A stretch of DNA of 64,000 nt from CAZCSK01 sp964501265 (lineage in GTDB: Bacteria > Actinomycetota > CADDZG01 > JAHWKV01): positions 18,167-82,166 of the forward strand of contig CAZCSK010000005.1 in assembly GCA_964501265.1 (NCBI GenBank), written 5' to 3'. This document shows positions 24,867 through 33,197 of this stretch, piece by piece. The position numbers and the translations under genes were made by a program. Each line of letters opens with the position of its first letter. The first letter of the stretch is position 1. A model generated the notes under the pieces. It had not been told where the DNA came from. It was given only the letters and a program-made list of their open reading frames with translations, and did no database searches.

Positions 24867-25358
24867 TTGGAGAGCAAGATCAACTACGTTGAGGTTTTCG
24901 ACATCACCCACGCGCGATTCCAGGGTTGGTGGATCATCGGCATCCCTCTCGTATTGACGGTAGTCTTCGCCAGACTTGTCATCGTCGAGCGACGTCGCCA
25001 CACGGGGCCGTTCAGCCTGCCCATGTGGATGCACTGGATACTGCCGGGCTTTCCGCTCACCGCCATGCTCTTCATGATCGGCTCTCTTAGCGTCGCTCAA
25101 GCACGCCTGGAAAGCGCGTATCGTCATGGGCGCGTCACATACGTCGAAGGCCAGGTTGCGAACTTTGAGACCAATGCCAAGGTCGAGTGGTTCGACGTAA
25201 ACGGTAAGCACTTCGAGTACTCCCCCTACGTTCTGCAGCCTGGGTTCAATCGAACCGCCGCTCGAGGGGGACCCATCAGACCGCACCTGCAGGTGAGGAT
25301 CGGCTATATCGGCGACACAATCGTGTGGTTGGGCGTGGCAAATGATGTAGTTCCGTGA
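24867..25358 (+). CDS. Hypothetical membrane protein with two helices
   Basis: A 163-residue protein not assigned to a known family. Two hydrophobic segments at about residues 20-40 (WWIIGIPLVLTVVFARLVIV) and 58-75 (LPGFPLTAMLFMIGSLSVA) are followed by an extracytoplasmic-looking beta-rich domain (VTYVEGQVANFETNAKVEWF and GYIGDTIVWLGVA). It starts with TTG at 24867, four bases after the stop of the RlpA-like gene, suggesting co-expression. The 147 bases that follow (25359-25505) show no recognisable feature. Confidence 0.65.
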   Translation: MESKINYVEVFDITHARFQGWWIIGIPLVLTVVFARLVIVERRRHTGPFSLPMWMHWILPGFPLTAMLFMIGSLSVAQARLESAYRHGRVTYVEGQVANFETNAKVEWFDVNGKHFEYSPYVLQPGFNRTAARGGPIRPHLQVRIGYIGDTIVWLGVANDVVP

Positions 25359-25505
25359 ACGACGGGAAGTAGCTGACGCTTTTAGTCACGACAACCAAAC
25401 GCTCCGGTAGGGTGTCAAATCGGTAGGCAAATATTTCTTAAAAACATTTCTCGGGGAGGCTCAAATCGGGTCTTTTTGTCGTACCCCATCTCTACAATTT
25501 GAAGT

Positions 25506-26670
25506 ATGGAAACGTCAGTTTTTAGTGAGGCGCCAAGCGGTGAATTGGCCGATGCCATTCAGCAGATGAATGCGGCCCGCTCAGCGCTTCACGGGTCGAT
25601 GTTTGAAGCCATAGTCGCCTATGACCGCGCAACCTCTGGAAAGAAGAGGGAGCGAGCTGCATGGCGGCTTGGCTTGCCACTTGGATCGGCATCCCCAACC
25701 ACCTGGCACAGGAATGGGTGAGGTAGCCCACGGCCTGGACAAGTTGCCCTATATTGCGTCCGCCTACAAACTGGGTCACCTTTGCTGGGGCCATGTCCGG
25801 CTTCTTACTCGCCACGCAACCATAGACACGCAGGAGGAGTGGGTCGACAAGGCCTTGAGGATGACGGTCGATCAGCTACAAGACGCTATCCGTAGCGAGA
25901 AGCGACCCAGCGCGTCCAGTGCGCAGGAGGCCTACCGCAGCCGGTTCTTAAGCTTTCGATGGGACGATGAGGCCTGCCTGTTGCACTTGAAGGGGTCTTT
26001 GGCCGACTCAGATGGAGCAATCGTCAAAAAAGCATTGGAGCGCCTGGCTGAGAAGGCGCCCGTCAACCCCGAGACCGGGATGTTTGATCCATTCGAGCAG
26101 CGCTGCGCGGATGCCCTGGTGCAGATCGCTTCTGGCAACCTTGGCGCTGACCGCGATCCAGAACGGGCAACCGTGGTGGTACATGTGGACGTTGCGCTTC
26201 TGGCTTCAGATGACGCTGAAGGGGTGGCTAGATTGGAAGATGGCCCGGCAATAGCGGCTGAGACTGCTCGCAGGCTCGCTTGTGATCCCTATATGGAAAC
26301 GCTGGTTGAAGGACCAGACGGCAAGCCGCTTGGAATTGGGCGAAAAAGTCGTCAGATCCCGGGGTGGCTGCGCCGCCAGCTTCGCAGACGCGATCGGTGT
26401 TGCCGCTTTCCCGGTTGCAACCGCAGCCGGTGGGTACATGCTCATCACATAGACCCATGGGCGAAGGGGGGCCGGACCGACAAGAACAATTTAGTTCTGC
26501 TGTGCGTTTACCATCATCGGTTGGTTCATGAGGGTAAATGGAGCATTCGAGGAAGTCCCGAAGGTGAGATAACTTTCGTTGACCCGATGGGCCGAGGGCT
26601 CAGCTGGGCGCCGCCTCCACCGCTTCGACCAGATATACGGGCACGGTTGCCTATTCCGGTGGCTACGTAA
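25506..26670 (+). pseudogene. DUF222-type HNH endonuclease interrupted by two frameshifts
   Basis: The 5' part (25506 to about 25650) encodes the start of a DUF222 domain. Near 25650 the frame must shift into one that reads MAAWLATWIGIPNHLAQEW, and near 25723 it must shift again to reach the long 3' frame. Each break is explained by one missing G within a G-run. The 3' frame continues the DUF222 helices and ends with an intact HNH nuclease motif, with CRFPGCN and HAHHIDPWAKGGRTDKNNL. Such genes are abundant in Actinobacteria and resemble mobile or selfish nucleases. The gene is either decayed or reflects homopolymer errors in the assembly. Confidence 0.85.
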
Positions 26671-26694
26671 AGGAGTACCCGTAGGATTGCGGGC

Positions 26695-28173
26695 ATGTCA
26701 CGTTACGTTTTGGCCATCGATGCTGGCACCACGGGAATCACCGTTCTGCTGGTCGACCACGAGGGCGCTATCTTCCGAAAGATCTACCAGGAGTTTCCGC
26801 AGCACTTTCCAAGGCCCGGATGGGTGGAGCACGACCCCGAGGAAATCTGGAAGGCCGTTCGAGTCACGATCAACAAAGCGCTCGAAGGAATCGGCCCTGC
26901 GGCGATTGTCGCCATCGGCATCACAAACCAGCGCGAGACGACGGTTGTGTGGGAGCGAAAGACGCTCCGGCCGGTTCACAATGCCATCGTGTGGCAATGC
27001 CGGCGTTCGGCGGATATCTGCGAGGAACTAAAAGCAAAGGGCCTTGAAGAAGTCTTTCGTTCAAAGACGGGCCTAGTGCTCGACGCATATTTTTCGGGTA
27101 CAAAGATCACCTGGCTCCTCCGAGAAAAACCTGAACTCCGGCGTCGCGCCGAGGCAGGCGAGCTCGCCTTCGGCACTATAGATACTTGGCTCATCGCCAA
27201 ACTGACGGGCGGCGCGGCCCACGTCACCGATTACTCCAACGCCAGCCGCACTTTGATGTTCAACATTCACGACTTGGACTGGGATCCAGAACTCTTGGAC
27301 GCACTCGCAGTCCCTGCTTCCTTGCTTCCCGAGGTCAAACCCTCGGCTCATCGATTCGGTGTCACCGCAGCGGCGGAATTCGCAGGGGGCGAGATTCCCA
27401 TCTCCGGCGTAGCCGGCGATCAACAGGCTGCCCTATTCGGCCAAGCATGCTTTGAGCCGGGCATGTCAAAAAACACCTACGGCACCGGCTCATTCGTCCT
27501 CTCCAACACCGGCGGTTCTCATCCCATCTCCCCTAGCGGCCTTCTAACGTCCATCGCTTGGGGAATCGACGGCCGGGTGGATTACGCGCTGGAAGGGTCG
27601 ATCTTCATCACGGGGGCAGCGGTGCAGTGGCTACGTGACGGTCTCGGAATCATCTCGAGTGCGTCAGAGATTGGACCACTCGCTTCCAGTGTCGACGACA
27701 CAGGCGGCGTGACATTCGTTCCGGCCTTCGTGGGTCTCGGCGCTCCGCACTGGGACTCCCAGGCCCGCGGGACAATTACCGGTATCACTCGTGGAACAAC
27801 CAAGGCCCACATAGCCCGAGCAGCCGTCGAGGCTATGGCCTATCAAACAAAGGACGTGGTCGACGCGATGAGCAACGACTCAGGCCTGCCACTCACTGAG
27901 CTGCGAGTCGACGGCGGCGCCAGCGTCATGGACCTGTTGTGCCAATTCCAGTCAGACATGCTTGGAATTCCAGTGGTACGACCGCGCATCCAGGAGACGA
28001 CCGCGATGGGCGCCGCCTATCTCGCCGGCATTACCGAGGGCTTCTGGCCGGGAACCGATGTCGTCGCGGCGCAATGGACAATCGATCGCCTTTTTGAGCC
28101 GAAGATGTCCGAAGATCGCAGGGCGAGTCTTTACGAAGCGTGGCAACAGGCGGTAGCGCGAACTCGACTCTAA
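26695..28173 (+). CDS. glpK: Glycerol kinase
   Basis: Phosphorylates glycerol to glycerol 3-phosphate. The 492-residue FGGY kinase starts YVLAIDAGTTGITVLLVD, with GWVEHDPEEIW near residue 45 and NQRETTVVWER containing the substrate Arg-Glu pair. YSNASRTLMFNIHDLDWD and GVAGDQQAALFGQACFEPG are the GlpK-specific regions. The C-terminal ATP-binding part has LRVDGGASVMDLLCQFQSD. The upstream HNH gene ends 25 bases before the ATG. The adjacent plsC gene also belongs to glycerolipid metabolism and is convergent with it. Confidence 0.95.
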   Translation: MSRYVLAIDAGTTGITVLLVDHEGAIFRKIYQEFPQHFPRPGWVEHDPEEIWKAVRVTINKALEGIGPAAIVAIGITNQRETTVVWERKTLRPVHNAIVWQCRRSADICEELKAKGLEEVFRSKTGLVLDAYFSGTKITWLLREKPELRRRAEAGELAFGTIDTWLIAKLTGGAAHVTDYSNASRTLMFNIHDLDWDPELLDALAVPASLLPEVKPSAHRFGVTAAAEFAGGEIPISGVAGDQQAALFGQACFEPGMSKNTYGTGSFVLSNTGGSHPISPSGLLTSIAWGIDGRVDYALEGSIFITGAAVQWLRDGLGIISSASEIGPLASSVDDTGGVTFVPAFVGLGAPHWDSQARGTITGITRGTTKAHIARAAVEAMAYQTKDVVDAMSNDSGLPLTELRVDGGASVMDLLCQFQSDMLGIPVVRPRIQETTAMGAAYLAGITEGFWPGTDVVAAQWTIDRLFEPKMSEDRRASLYEAWQQAVARTRL

Positions 28174-28183
28174 ATCTTCGTCC

Positions 28184-28906
28184 TTAGCCCAGCATTTCGT
28201 CGGCGGGGATCCGAAAGTCCTCCGGGGTCGGTTCGGTTGCCTCTTTCGATGCGTATTCGTCGTGGTAGTCCTGCCCCGTCAAACTCATGATCTCGTACAT
28301 GATTTCGTCAGTCACGGTGCGAAGGACGAAACGGTTCTCTTCTTCAGAGAAATACCTTTCGAATGAAAGTGGCCGTCCAAACTTGACCGTTACGCGACCC
28401 CACAATTTCGGAAACTTAGCCGCCTTCGGCATAACCTCGCGGCTGCCGATCAGACCCACCGGCACAACACAGGCCTTCGCTCGAAGAGCAAGCCTGGCAA
28501 CTCCCGTTCGGCCGCGGTAAAGGCGCCCGTCCGGAGACCTGGTGCCCTCCGGATAGAGTCCGAGCACACCCGAAGACTCCAGTACTTCTAGCCCGGCTTG
28601 CAGCGCGGCCTCGGTCTTTTCTTTGGCTTCACGTTTTACCGGAATCATGCCTAGAGCCTTGAAAAACCAGGCAGTCTTCCACGATTCAAAATAATCCGAC
28701 TTGGCCAAATAAAACATCCGTCGCGGGATAACAAAAGGAATCCATAGCGAGTCCATGAACGACACGTGATTCGCAACGACGATCACTGGCCCATCTTCGG
28801 GCAATGACTCCAGCCCCTCTGCTCGAACCTTATAGAGGACGCGCATGACCGGGGTAAGCAGACCCCTGGTAAAGCGGTATAAGAAGTTGCCCTTCTCCAT
28901 ATGCAA
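28184..28906 (-). CDS. plsC: 1-acyl-sn-glycerol-3-phosphate acyltransferase
   Basis: Transfers an acyl chain to lysophosphatidic acid at the membrane, forming phosphatidic acid. The 240-residue PlsC-domain protein shows the catalytic NHVSFMDSLW (NHX4D) around residue 45, the FKALGMIPVKRE block, LYPEGTRSPDGRL with the EGTR substrate motif, and VVPVGLIGSREVMP. One or two weakly hydrophobic segments may associate with the membrane. Its function pairs naturally with glpK. It is divergent from the TIGR00300 gene, sharing a 63-base promoter region. Confidence 0.92.
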   Translation of the reverse strand: MHMEKGNFLYRFTRGLLTPVMRVLYKVRAEGLESLPEDGPVIVVANHVSFMDSLWIPFVIPRRMFYLAKSDYFESWKTAWFFKALGMIPVKREAKEKTEAALQAGLEVLESSGVLGLYPEGTRSPDGRLYRGRTGVARLALRAKACVVPVGLIGSREVMPKAAKFPKLWGRVTVKFGRPLSFERYFSEEENRFVLRTVTDEIMYEIMSLTGQDYHDEYASKEATEPTPEDFRIPADEMLG

Positions 28907-28969
28907 TTCGCTCCCTCAAAGACAGACCATACTCAATTTTTGGCCTTCCTGCCTGTTACGATCTCGAAC

Positions 28970-30187
28970 ATGACAAGAGGGCCCTTCTCCGAGACCGTCG
29001 AACTGACCGGGCACATCATCGATTCGCTGTTGCTACCAAAAATCCTCGATGAATTGGTGGAGGGGGGCGCCGAGTACGAGATTGTCCACTTCCAAATCGG
29101 GCGCACGCACCAGGACTCATCCGTCGCGCGCATCGAGTTCTGGACAGCGGACGAACAATCATTGGAACGCGTGCTCGGCCGGCTTCTCCCGCTGGGGGCG
29201 GTCCCTGTCGATGCCGCCGATGCCGCCCTGGAAGCCGCCGACCTGGACGGCGCCTTCCCTTATAACTTCTACTCCACCACCAACCTTCCTACCGCAGTCC
29301 GCGTCAAGGGCAAGTGGGCGCCGGTCGAAAACCCTGAGATGGACTGCGGAATCGTCATCTCCGAAGGTCATGCCCGCACTATTCCCGTCTCGGATATTCG
29401 CAAAGGTCAGATGGTCGTAACCGGACGCTCCGGGCTACGCGTGACTCCGATGGAGCGTCCTCGCGATCACACCGACTTCGCTTTCATGGCGTCGTCGGTG
29501 TCGTCAGAAAAACCGAAAGAACTGCAGATCGCAAGGGTCGCTGAGGAAATGAAGCGGGTGCGGGCGGGCGGCAAGAAGATCCTATGGATCGTAGGGCCAG
29601 CCCTCATCCACACCGGCTCCGGCAAAGACCTCTGCGATCTTGTCAACGAGGGTTGGGTCAACGTCTTATTCTCCGGCAACGGATTCGCCACTCACGATAT
29701 TGAGTCGTCTATCTTCAAGACGTCCCTCGGCGTCTATCTCGAGAAGGGGACATCCGCCGAAGGGGGGCATGAGCACCACATTCGGGCCATCAATGCCGTC
29801 CGCCGCTCAGGGAGCATCGCAAAGGCCGTCAAGGAGGGCACGATTACTTCAGGCGTCATGCACGCTTTGGTCTTGAGCGGCATTCCCTACGTCTTGGGAG
29901 GCTCAGTTCGCGATGATGGGCCACTGCCCGACACGGTCACCGACGTAATCGATGCCCAGCGTCAGATGCGCGCTCTCATCACTGACGTGGGAATGGCGAT
30001 CGTCGTCTCATCGATGCTTCACGGGATCGCAACCGGCAACCTTCTTCCGGCCGCAATACCGATCGTTTGCGTCGACATCAACCCGTCGACAGTCACTAAG
30101 CTGCTCGATCGCGGCAGCATACAGAGCGCGGGCCTTGTGACCGATGTCGGACTTTTCGTGAAGCAGTTAAGAAACCTTCTTCTCTAG
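28970..30187 (+). CDS. TIGR00300 / LOR-SDH-domain protein (possible ornithine cyclodeaminase)
   Basis: A 405-residue protein of the TIGR00300 family. The N-terminal domain (about residues 1-100) begins ETVELTGHIIDSLLLPKIL and includes FQIGRTHQDSSVARIEFW. The middle has AVRVKGKWAPVENPEMDCGI. The C-terminal half is a Rossmann-like domain with ILWIVGPALIHTGSGKDLC, NVLFSGNGFATHDIE and KGTSAEGGHEHHIRAIN. One archaeal member has been described as a non-canonical ornithine cyclodeaminase, and related domains occur in ArgZ/AgrE-type enzymes. A role in ornithine or arginine catabolism is therefore plausible but not proven here. The ATG at 28970 fits the family start; an in-frame ATG at 28901 was rejected. 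Confidence 0.82.
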   Translation: MTRGPFSETVELTGHIIDSLLLPKILDELVEGGAEYEIVHFQIGRTHQDSSVARIEFWTADEQSLERVLGRLLPLGAVPVDAADAALEAADLDGAFPYNFYSTTNLPTAVRVKGKWAPVENPEMDCGIVISEGHARTIPVSDIRKGQMVVTGRSGLRVTPMERPRDHTDFAFMASSVSSEKPKELQIARVAEEMKRVRAGGKKILWIVGPALIHTGSGKDLCDLVNEGWVNVLFSGNGFATHDIESSIFKTSLGVYLEKGTSAEGGHEHHIRAINAVRRSGSIAKAVKEGTITSGVMHALVLSGIPYVLGGSVRDDGPLPDTVTDVIDAQRQMRALITDVGMAIVVSSMLHGIATGNLLPAAIPIVCVDINPSTVTKLLDRGSIQSAGLVTDVGLFVKQLRNLLL

Positions 30188-30483
30188 TTGCGGGGTTCCA
30201 CCGGCAGGATCATTGACTGCGCTCGCCGGTAGAGGCTGTCTGCAGTTTCGTCCGTCCCGTGGGGCCGGGGCTCGAGGGAACCTCCCAAGGGTTCAATTTT
30301 GGGCGTCACGCGCGCCTTGAACGCATCCCATCCTCCTGGGTTCATGTTGGCGAGAACCACGAAAAGTCGGCCTCCTTCAGTGTAAACACCGTCGCCCGTG
30401 CGGATGCTGCGGCCAGCCAGCCGGCGAATGGCGTCGACATCGCTCCCATCTCCGCATATAAGTTCCACTACATCGACATTCAA
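30184..30483 (-). CDS. Small protein resembling a degenerate GGDEF-like half-domain
   Basis: A 99-residue protein with no confident family. The central part, IRRLAGRSIRTGDGVYTEGG followed by RLFVVLANM, is laid out like the GGDEF signature region of diguanylate cyclases (LR..D.v.r.GGDEF.vlL) but lacks the catalytic GGDEF residues. It is shorter than a full domain. Its start overlaps the stop of the aminotransferase gene (ATGA), so it belongs to that operon. It overlaps the convergent TIGR00300 gene by four bases. Function unknown. Confidence 0.6.
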   Translation of the reverse strand: MNVDVVELICGDGSDVDAIRRLAGRSIRTGDGVYTEGGRLFVVLANMNPGGWDAFKARVTPKIEPLGGSLEPRPHGTDETADSLYRRAQSMILPVEPRN

Positions 30484-31664
30484 ACGGTCCTCCTCCCAAC
30501 ATCTAAAGCTGTCTTAATTCCTCGGACCGCCTGTCGGATACGTTGTTCGTTCTCGACCAGAGCGAACCGGACGTGGCCGTCCCCCGCTTTGCCGAACCCA
30601 ATCCCCGGCGACACCGCCACTTTAGCCTCCGAAATGAGATGTTTGGCAAACTCCAGCGAACCTGCAGCGCGAAACGGCTCCGGTATTGGCGCCCAAGCGA
30701 ACATCGTCGCCGCCGGAGTTGGGATCTCCCACCCGGCACGCGCCAGTCCCGCGACCAGAGCGTCTCGCCTGGCGCGGTACGTCTCACGTATTTCCTTGGG
30801 GGCTTGGGTCATTTCATTCAACGCGATTATTCCTGCTATCTGTATCGGTTGAAAGACACCATAATCGAGATAGGACTTCAGGCTCGTAAGGGCCTTCACC
30901 ACCTCCGCGTTTCCGCACATGAACGCTAACCTCCATCCAGCCATCGAATACGACTTGGACATCGAAAAAAACTCGACCCCAACTTCCTTTGCGCCTGGCA
31001 CCTGCAGAAGGGATGGTGCGCGCTCCTCGTCGAAAACAAGGTCGGCGTACGCCATGTCATGCACGAGGATCACGTCACGCTTGCGTGCAAATTCGACCAA
31101 CCTCTCGAAGAATTCTAGATCGGCTGTGACGGTCGTTGGGTTGTGCGGGAACGAAATCAAGATAACCCTCGGCGCGGGAGAAGCGTTTTCGAAAGCGTGC
31201 GTGAGACTGGCAAAGAAGTCGGCTCCAAGCGATAAGGGCACGCTCTGGACGTTGGCTCCCGCCAGCATCGGCGCATAGGTGTGAATCGGATATGTCGGCT
31301 CCGGAACAAGGCAAGTGTCTCCCGGCTCCAACAGGACCCACATCAGATGGCTGAGGCCCTCCTTCGCGCCTATCGTCGCGATTACCTCGGTCTCGGGATC
31401 AATCGTAACGTCGTAAGAACGCTCGTACCAGTCGGCGATCGCTTGCCTTAGTTTTGGAATCCCTCGCGAGGCCGAGTATCGATGGTTCCGCGGATTGCGG
31501 GCCGCCTCAACCAGTTTGTCAACTATTACCTCCGGCGTAGGGATATCGGGATTGCCCATACCAAGGTCTATGACGTCCTCACCAGCTCGACGCGCGGAAG
31601 CCTTCAATTCGTTAACGACCGCAAAGACGTACGGCGGAAATCGCTCTATGCGCCTGAACTCCAC
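30480..31664 (-). CDS. Class I/II aminotransferase (AlaC/aspartate aminotransferase-like)
   Basis: A PLP enzyme of 394 residues. The N-terminus FRRIERFPPYVFAVVNELK and DVIDLGMGNPDIPTP are typical of the AlaC-like subgroup. HRYSASRGIPKLRQAIADWY follows, and SFPHNPTT carries the cofactor Asn. VHDMAYADL contributes the Asp/Tyr pair, SMSKSYSMAGWRLAF the PLP lysine and FALVENEQRIRQA the C-terminal end. The GTG at 31664 overlaps the TAG stop of the upstream carboxypeptidase (TAGTG). Earlier starts would lie inside that gene. A likely role is alanine or related amino-acid transamination; the exact substrate is uncertain. Confidence 0.9.
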   Translation of the reverse strand: MEFRRIERFPPYVFAVVNELKASARRAGEDVIDLGMGNPDIPTPEVIVDKLVEAARNPRNHRYSASRGIPKLRQAIADWYERSYDVTIDPETEVIATIGAKEGLSHLMWVLLEPGDTCLVPEPTYPIHTYAPMLAGANVQSVPLSLGADFFASLTHAFENASPAPRVILISFPHNPTTVTADLEFFERLVEFARKRDVILVHDMAYADLVFDEERAPSLLQVPGAKEVGVEFFSMSKSYSMAGWRLAFMCGNAEVVKALTSLKSYLDYGVFQPIQIAGIIALNEMTQAPKEIRETYRARRDALVAGLARAGWEIPTPAATMFAWAPIPEPFRAAGSLEFAKHLISEAKVAVSPGIGFGKAGDGHVRFALVENEQRIRQAVRGIKTALDVGRRTV

Positions 31665-33166
31665 TAGTACAACTCGCCGAACTTCGAAGCGATGTAACGG
31701 ACGAACGGTTCCGTGTCGATACCTTCGTCGGCGGAAGACCCAGTGGCATCTGCAATTATTTCCGCCGGTCGCTTGACTGAACCCTGCGAATGGATGTTCT
31801 CGATTAGCCATCCGAGCAACGGCGCGAAGTTCCGGTTACGAAGTTGATCGCTAAGGGCATCCATCCCCCCAACTGAAGCTGCGGCGGCCTCGAAAAGAGC
31901 TGCCGAGTAAACCGACCCGATCAGGTAGGTAGGAAAGTAGCCGACATATCCTTGGCTCCAGTGCACGTCCTGCAAGACACCGTCGGCGTCGCTTTCAGGC
32001 TCGATCGAAAGATGCCGTCGCATCGCTTCATTCCAAGCCGCGGGAAGGTCTCGCGTTGCCACTTCGCCCCGGGTGATCGCCAATTCAAGGTCGAAACGAA
32101 CGGCGATATGCAAGGGATAGGTGACTTCGTCCGCTTGAACACGAACAAGCGACGGCTCGGCCCGATTGACCGCCCGGTAGATCGATTCGGGGGTCGCAGC
32201 GTCGAGCGGTTTCAAGAACTTCCGGGCTAAGGGCAACTCCCCTTCCCAAAAGGCCAGGCTACGGCCAACGTGGTTCTCCCAAAGACGTGACTGCGACTCG
32301 TTGACGCCGAAAGAGACCGGCGCGCCGATGGTGGTTTCCATCCACTCCTTGCGAAGTCCTAAGTAATAGAGGCCGTGACCCATCTCATGCAGGGTCGCGA
32401 GGATGGCTTCCTTGGGATCGCCAGGATCTAAACGTGTCGTTAGTCGCGCGTCGTTCGGCGCGATCCCAGACGTAAACGGATGCGGCGACAGGTCCAGCCT
32501 GCCTGCTTGCATATCGTAGCCCAATCGGGGGAGGAGATCCCGGCAGTAATCGAGCAGCGCATCGGGATCGTACGAACCTTCGGGGAAACGACGATCGGAA
32601 TTGTCCGCCCCCAATATCTTGTCCAAAGTGGGCTTGAGGCCAATGGACACTGCTTCGAACATAGGCTTTAATCCCTTGACCGTCGCTCCCCGCTCAAACA
32701 GATCCAGGTGCGCGTCGTAGGGTTCGTCCTCGTACCCCAGAAACTCTGCCTGCTCGGCCTTTAGCTTGAGCATCCTGTCGAGAATCGGCTCGAAGATCTT
32801 AAAGTCGTCCTTGGCCCGTGCTTCTTGCCAGGTGGCTTGCCCCTGGGAGCCGGTCTCGGCCAGTTCCTTCACAAGGCGAGCCGGCACCCTTACCGCCCGA
32901 TCCCGATTGAGTTTTGCAAGGTCTAGCATCGCGCGCTTGCTATCGTCGAGGTCCTCTGACAGGAGCGCCTCGATCAGTCCGCCGTATTGGGAATCGATCA
33001 CCCTTTCGTGCACGATCCCCGCCAAGGTAGCGAGGACGGCGCCGCGAGCGGGGGCCCCGAGGGGCGGCATCATGGTGTTCTGGTCCCATCCCAGTAGTCC
33101 ACCGATGCTCGCCAAATGTCGAAGTTCGCGCATTCGCGAGCTGAACTCATCCCATTTTGCTGTCAC
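31664..33166 (-). CDS. M32 family metallocarboxypeptidase (carboxypeptidase Taq)
   Basis: A 500-residue zinc carboxypeptidase that trims C-terminal residues from peptides. The active-site HEMGHGLYYLG (HEXXH) lies near residue 265, and the third zinc ligand Glu is in NESQSRLWENHVGRS. The N-terminal helical cap includes LLGWDQNTMMPP, and DVHWSQGYVGYFPTYLIGSV near the C-terminus is the family's conserved block. It forms a coupled pair with the aminotransferase, consistent with peptide and amino-acid turnover. Confidence 0.93.
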   Translation of the reverse strand: MTAKWDEFSSRMRELRHLASIGGLLGWDQNTMMPPLGAPARGAVLATLAGIVHERVIDSQYGGLIEALLSEDLDDSKRAMLDLAKLNRDRAVRVPARLVKELAETGSQGQATWQEARAKDDFKIFEPILDRMLKLKAEQAEFLGYEDEPYDAHLDLFERGATVKGLKPMFEAVSIGLKPTLDKILGADNSDRRFPEGSYDPDALLDYCRDLLPRLGYDMQAGRLDLSPHPFTSGIAPNDARLTTRLDPGDPKEAILATLHEMGHGLYYLGLRKEWMETTIGAPVSFGVNESQSRLWENHVGRSLAFWEGELPLARKFLKPLDAATPESIYRAVNRAEPSLVRVQADEVTYPLHIAVRFDLELAITRGEVATRDLPAAWNEAMRRHLSIEPESDADGVLQDVHWSQGYVGYFPTYLIGSVYSAALFEAAAASVGGMDALSDQLRNRNFAPLLGWLIENIHSQGSVKRPAEIIADATGSSADEGIDTEPFVRYIASKFGELY

Positions 33167-33197
33167 GGCTCTCCAGAGTTTTAAGGGAGGGCCCAGC

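Noticed and set aside
25621..26670. Intact HNH endonuclease starting at 25621
   Set aside because: Its first 30 residues are out of frame relative to the DUF222 domain; the true N-terminus starts at 25506 in another frame.
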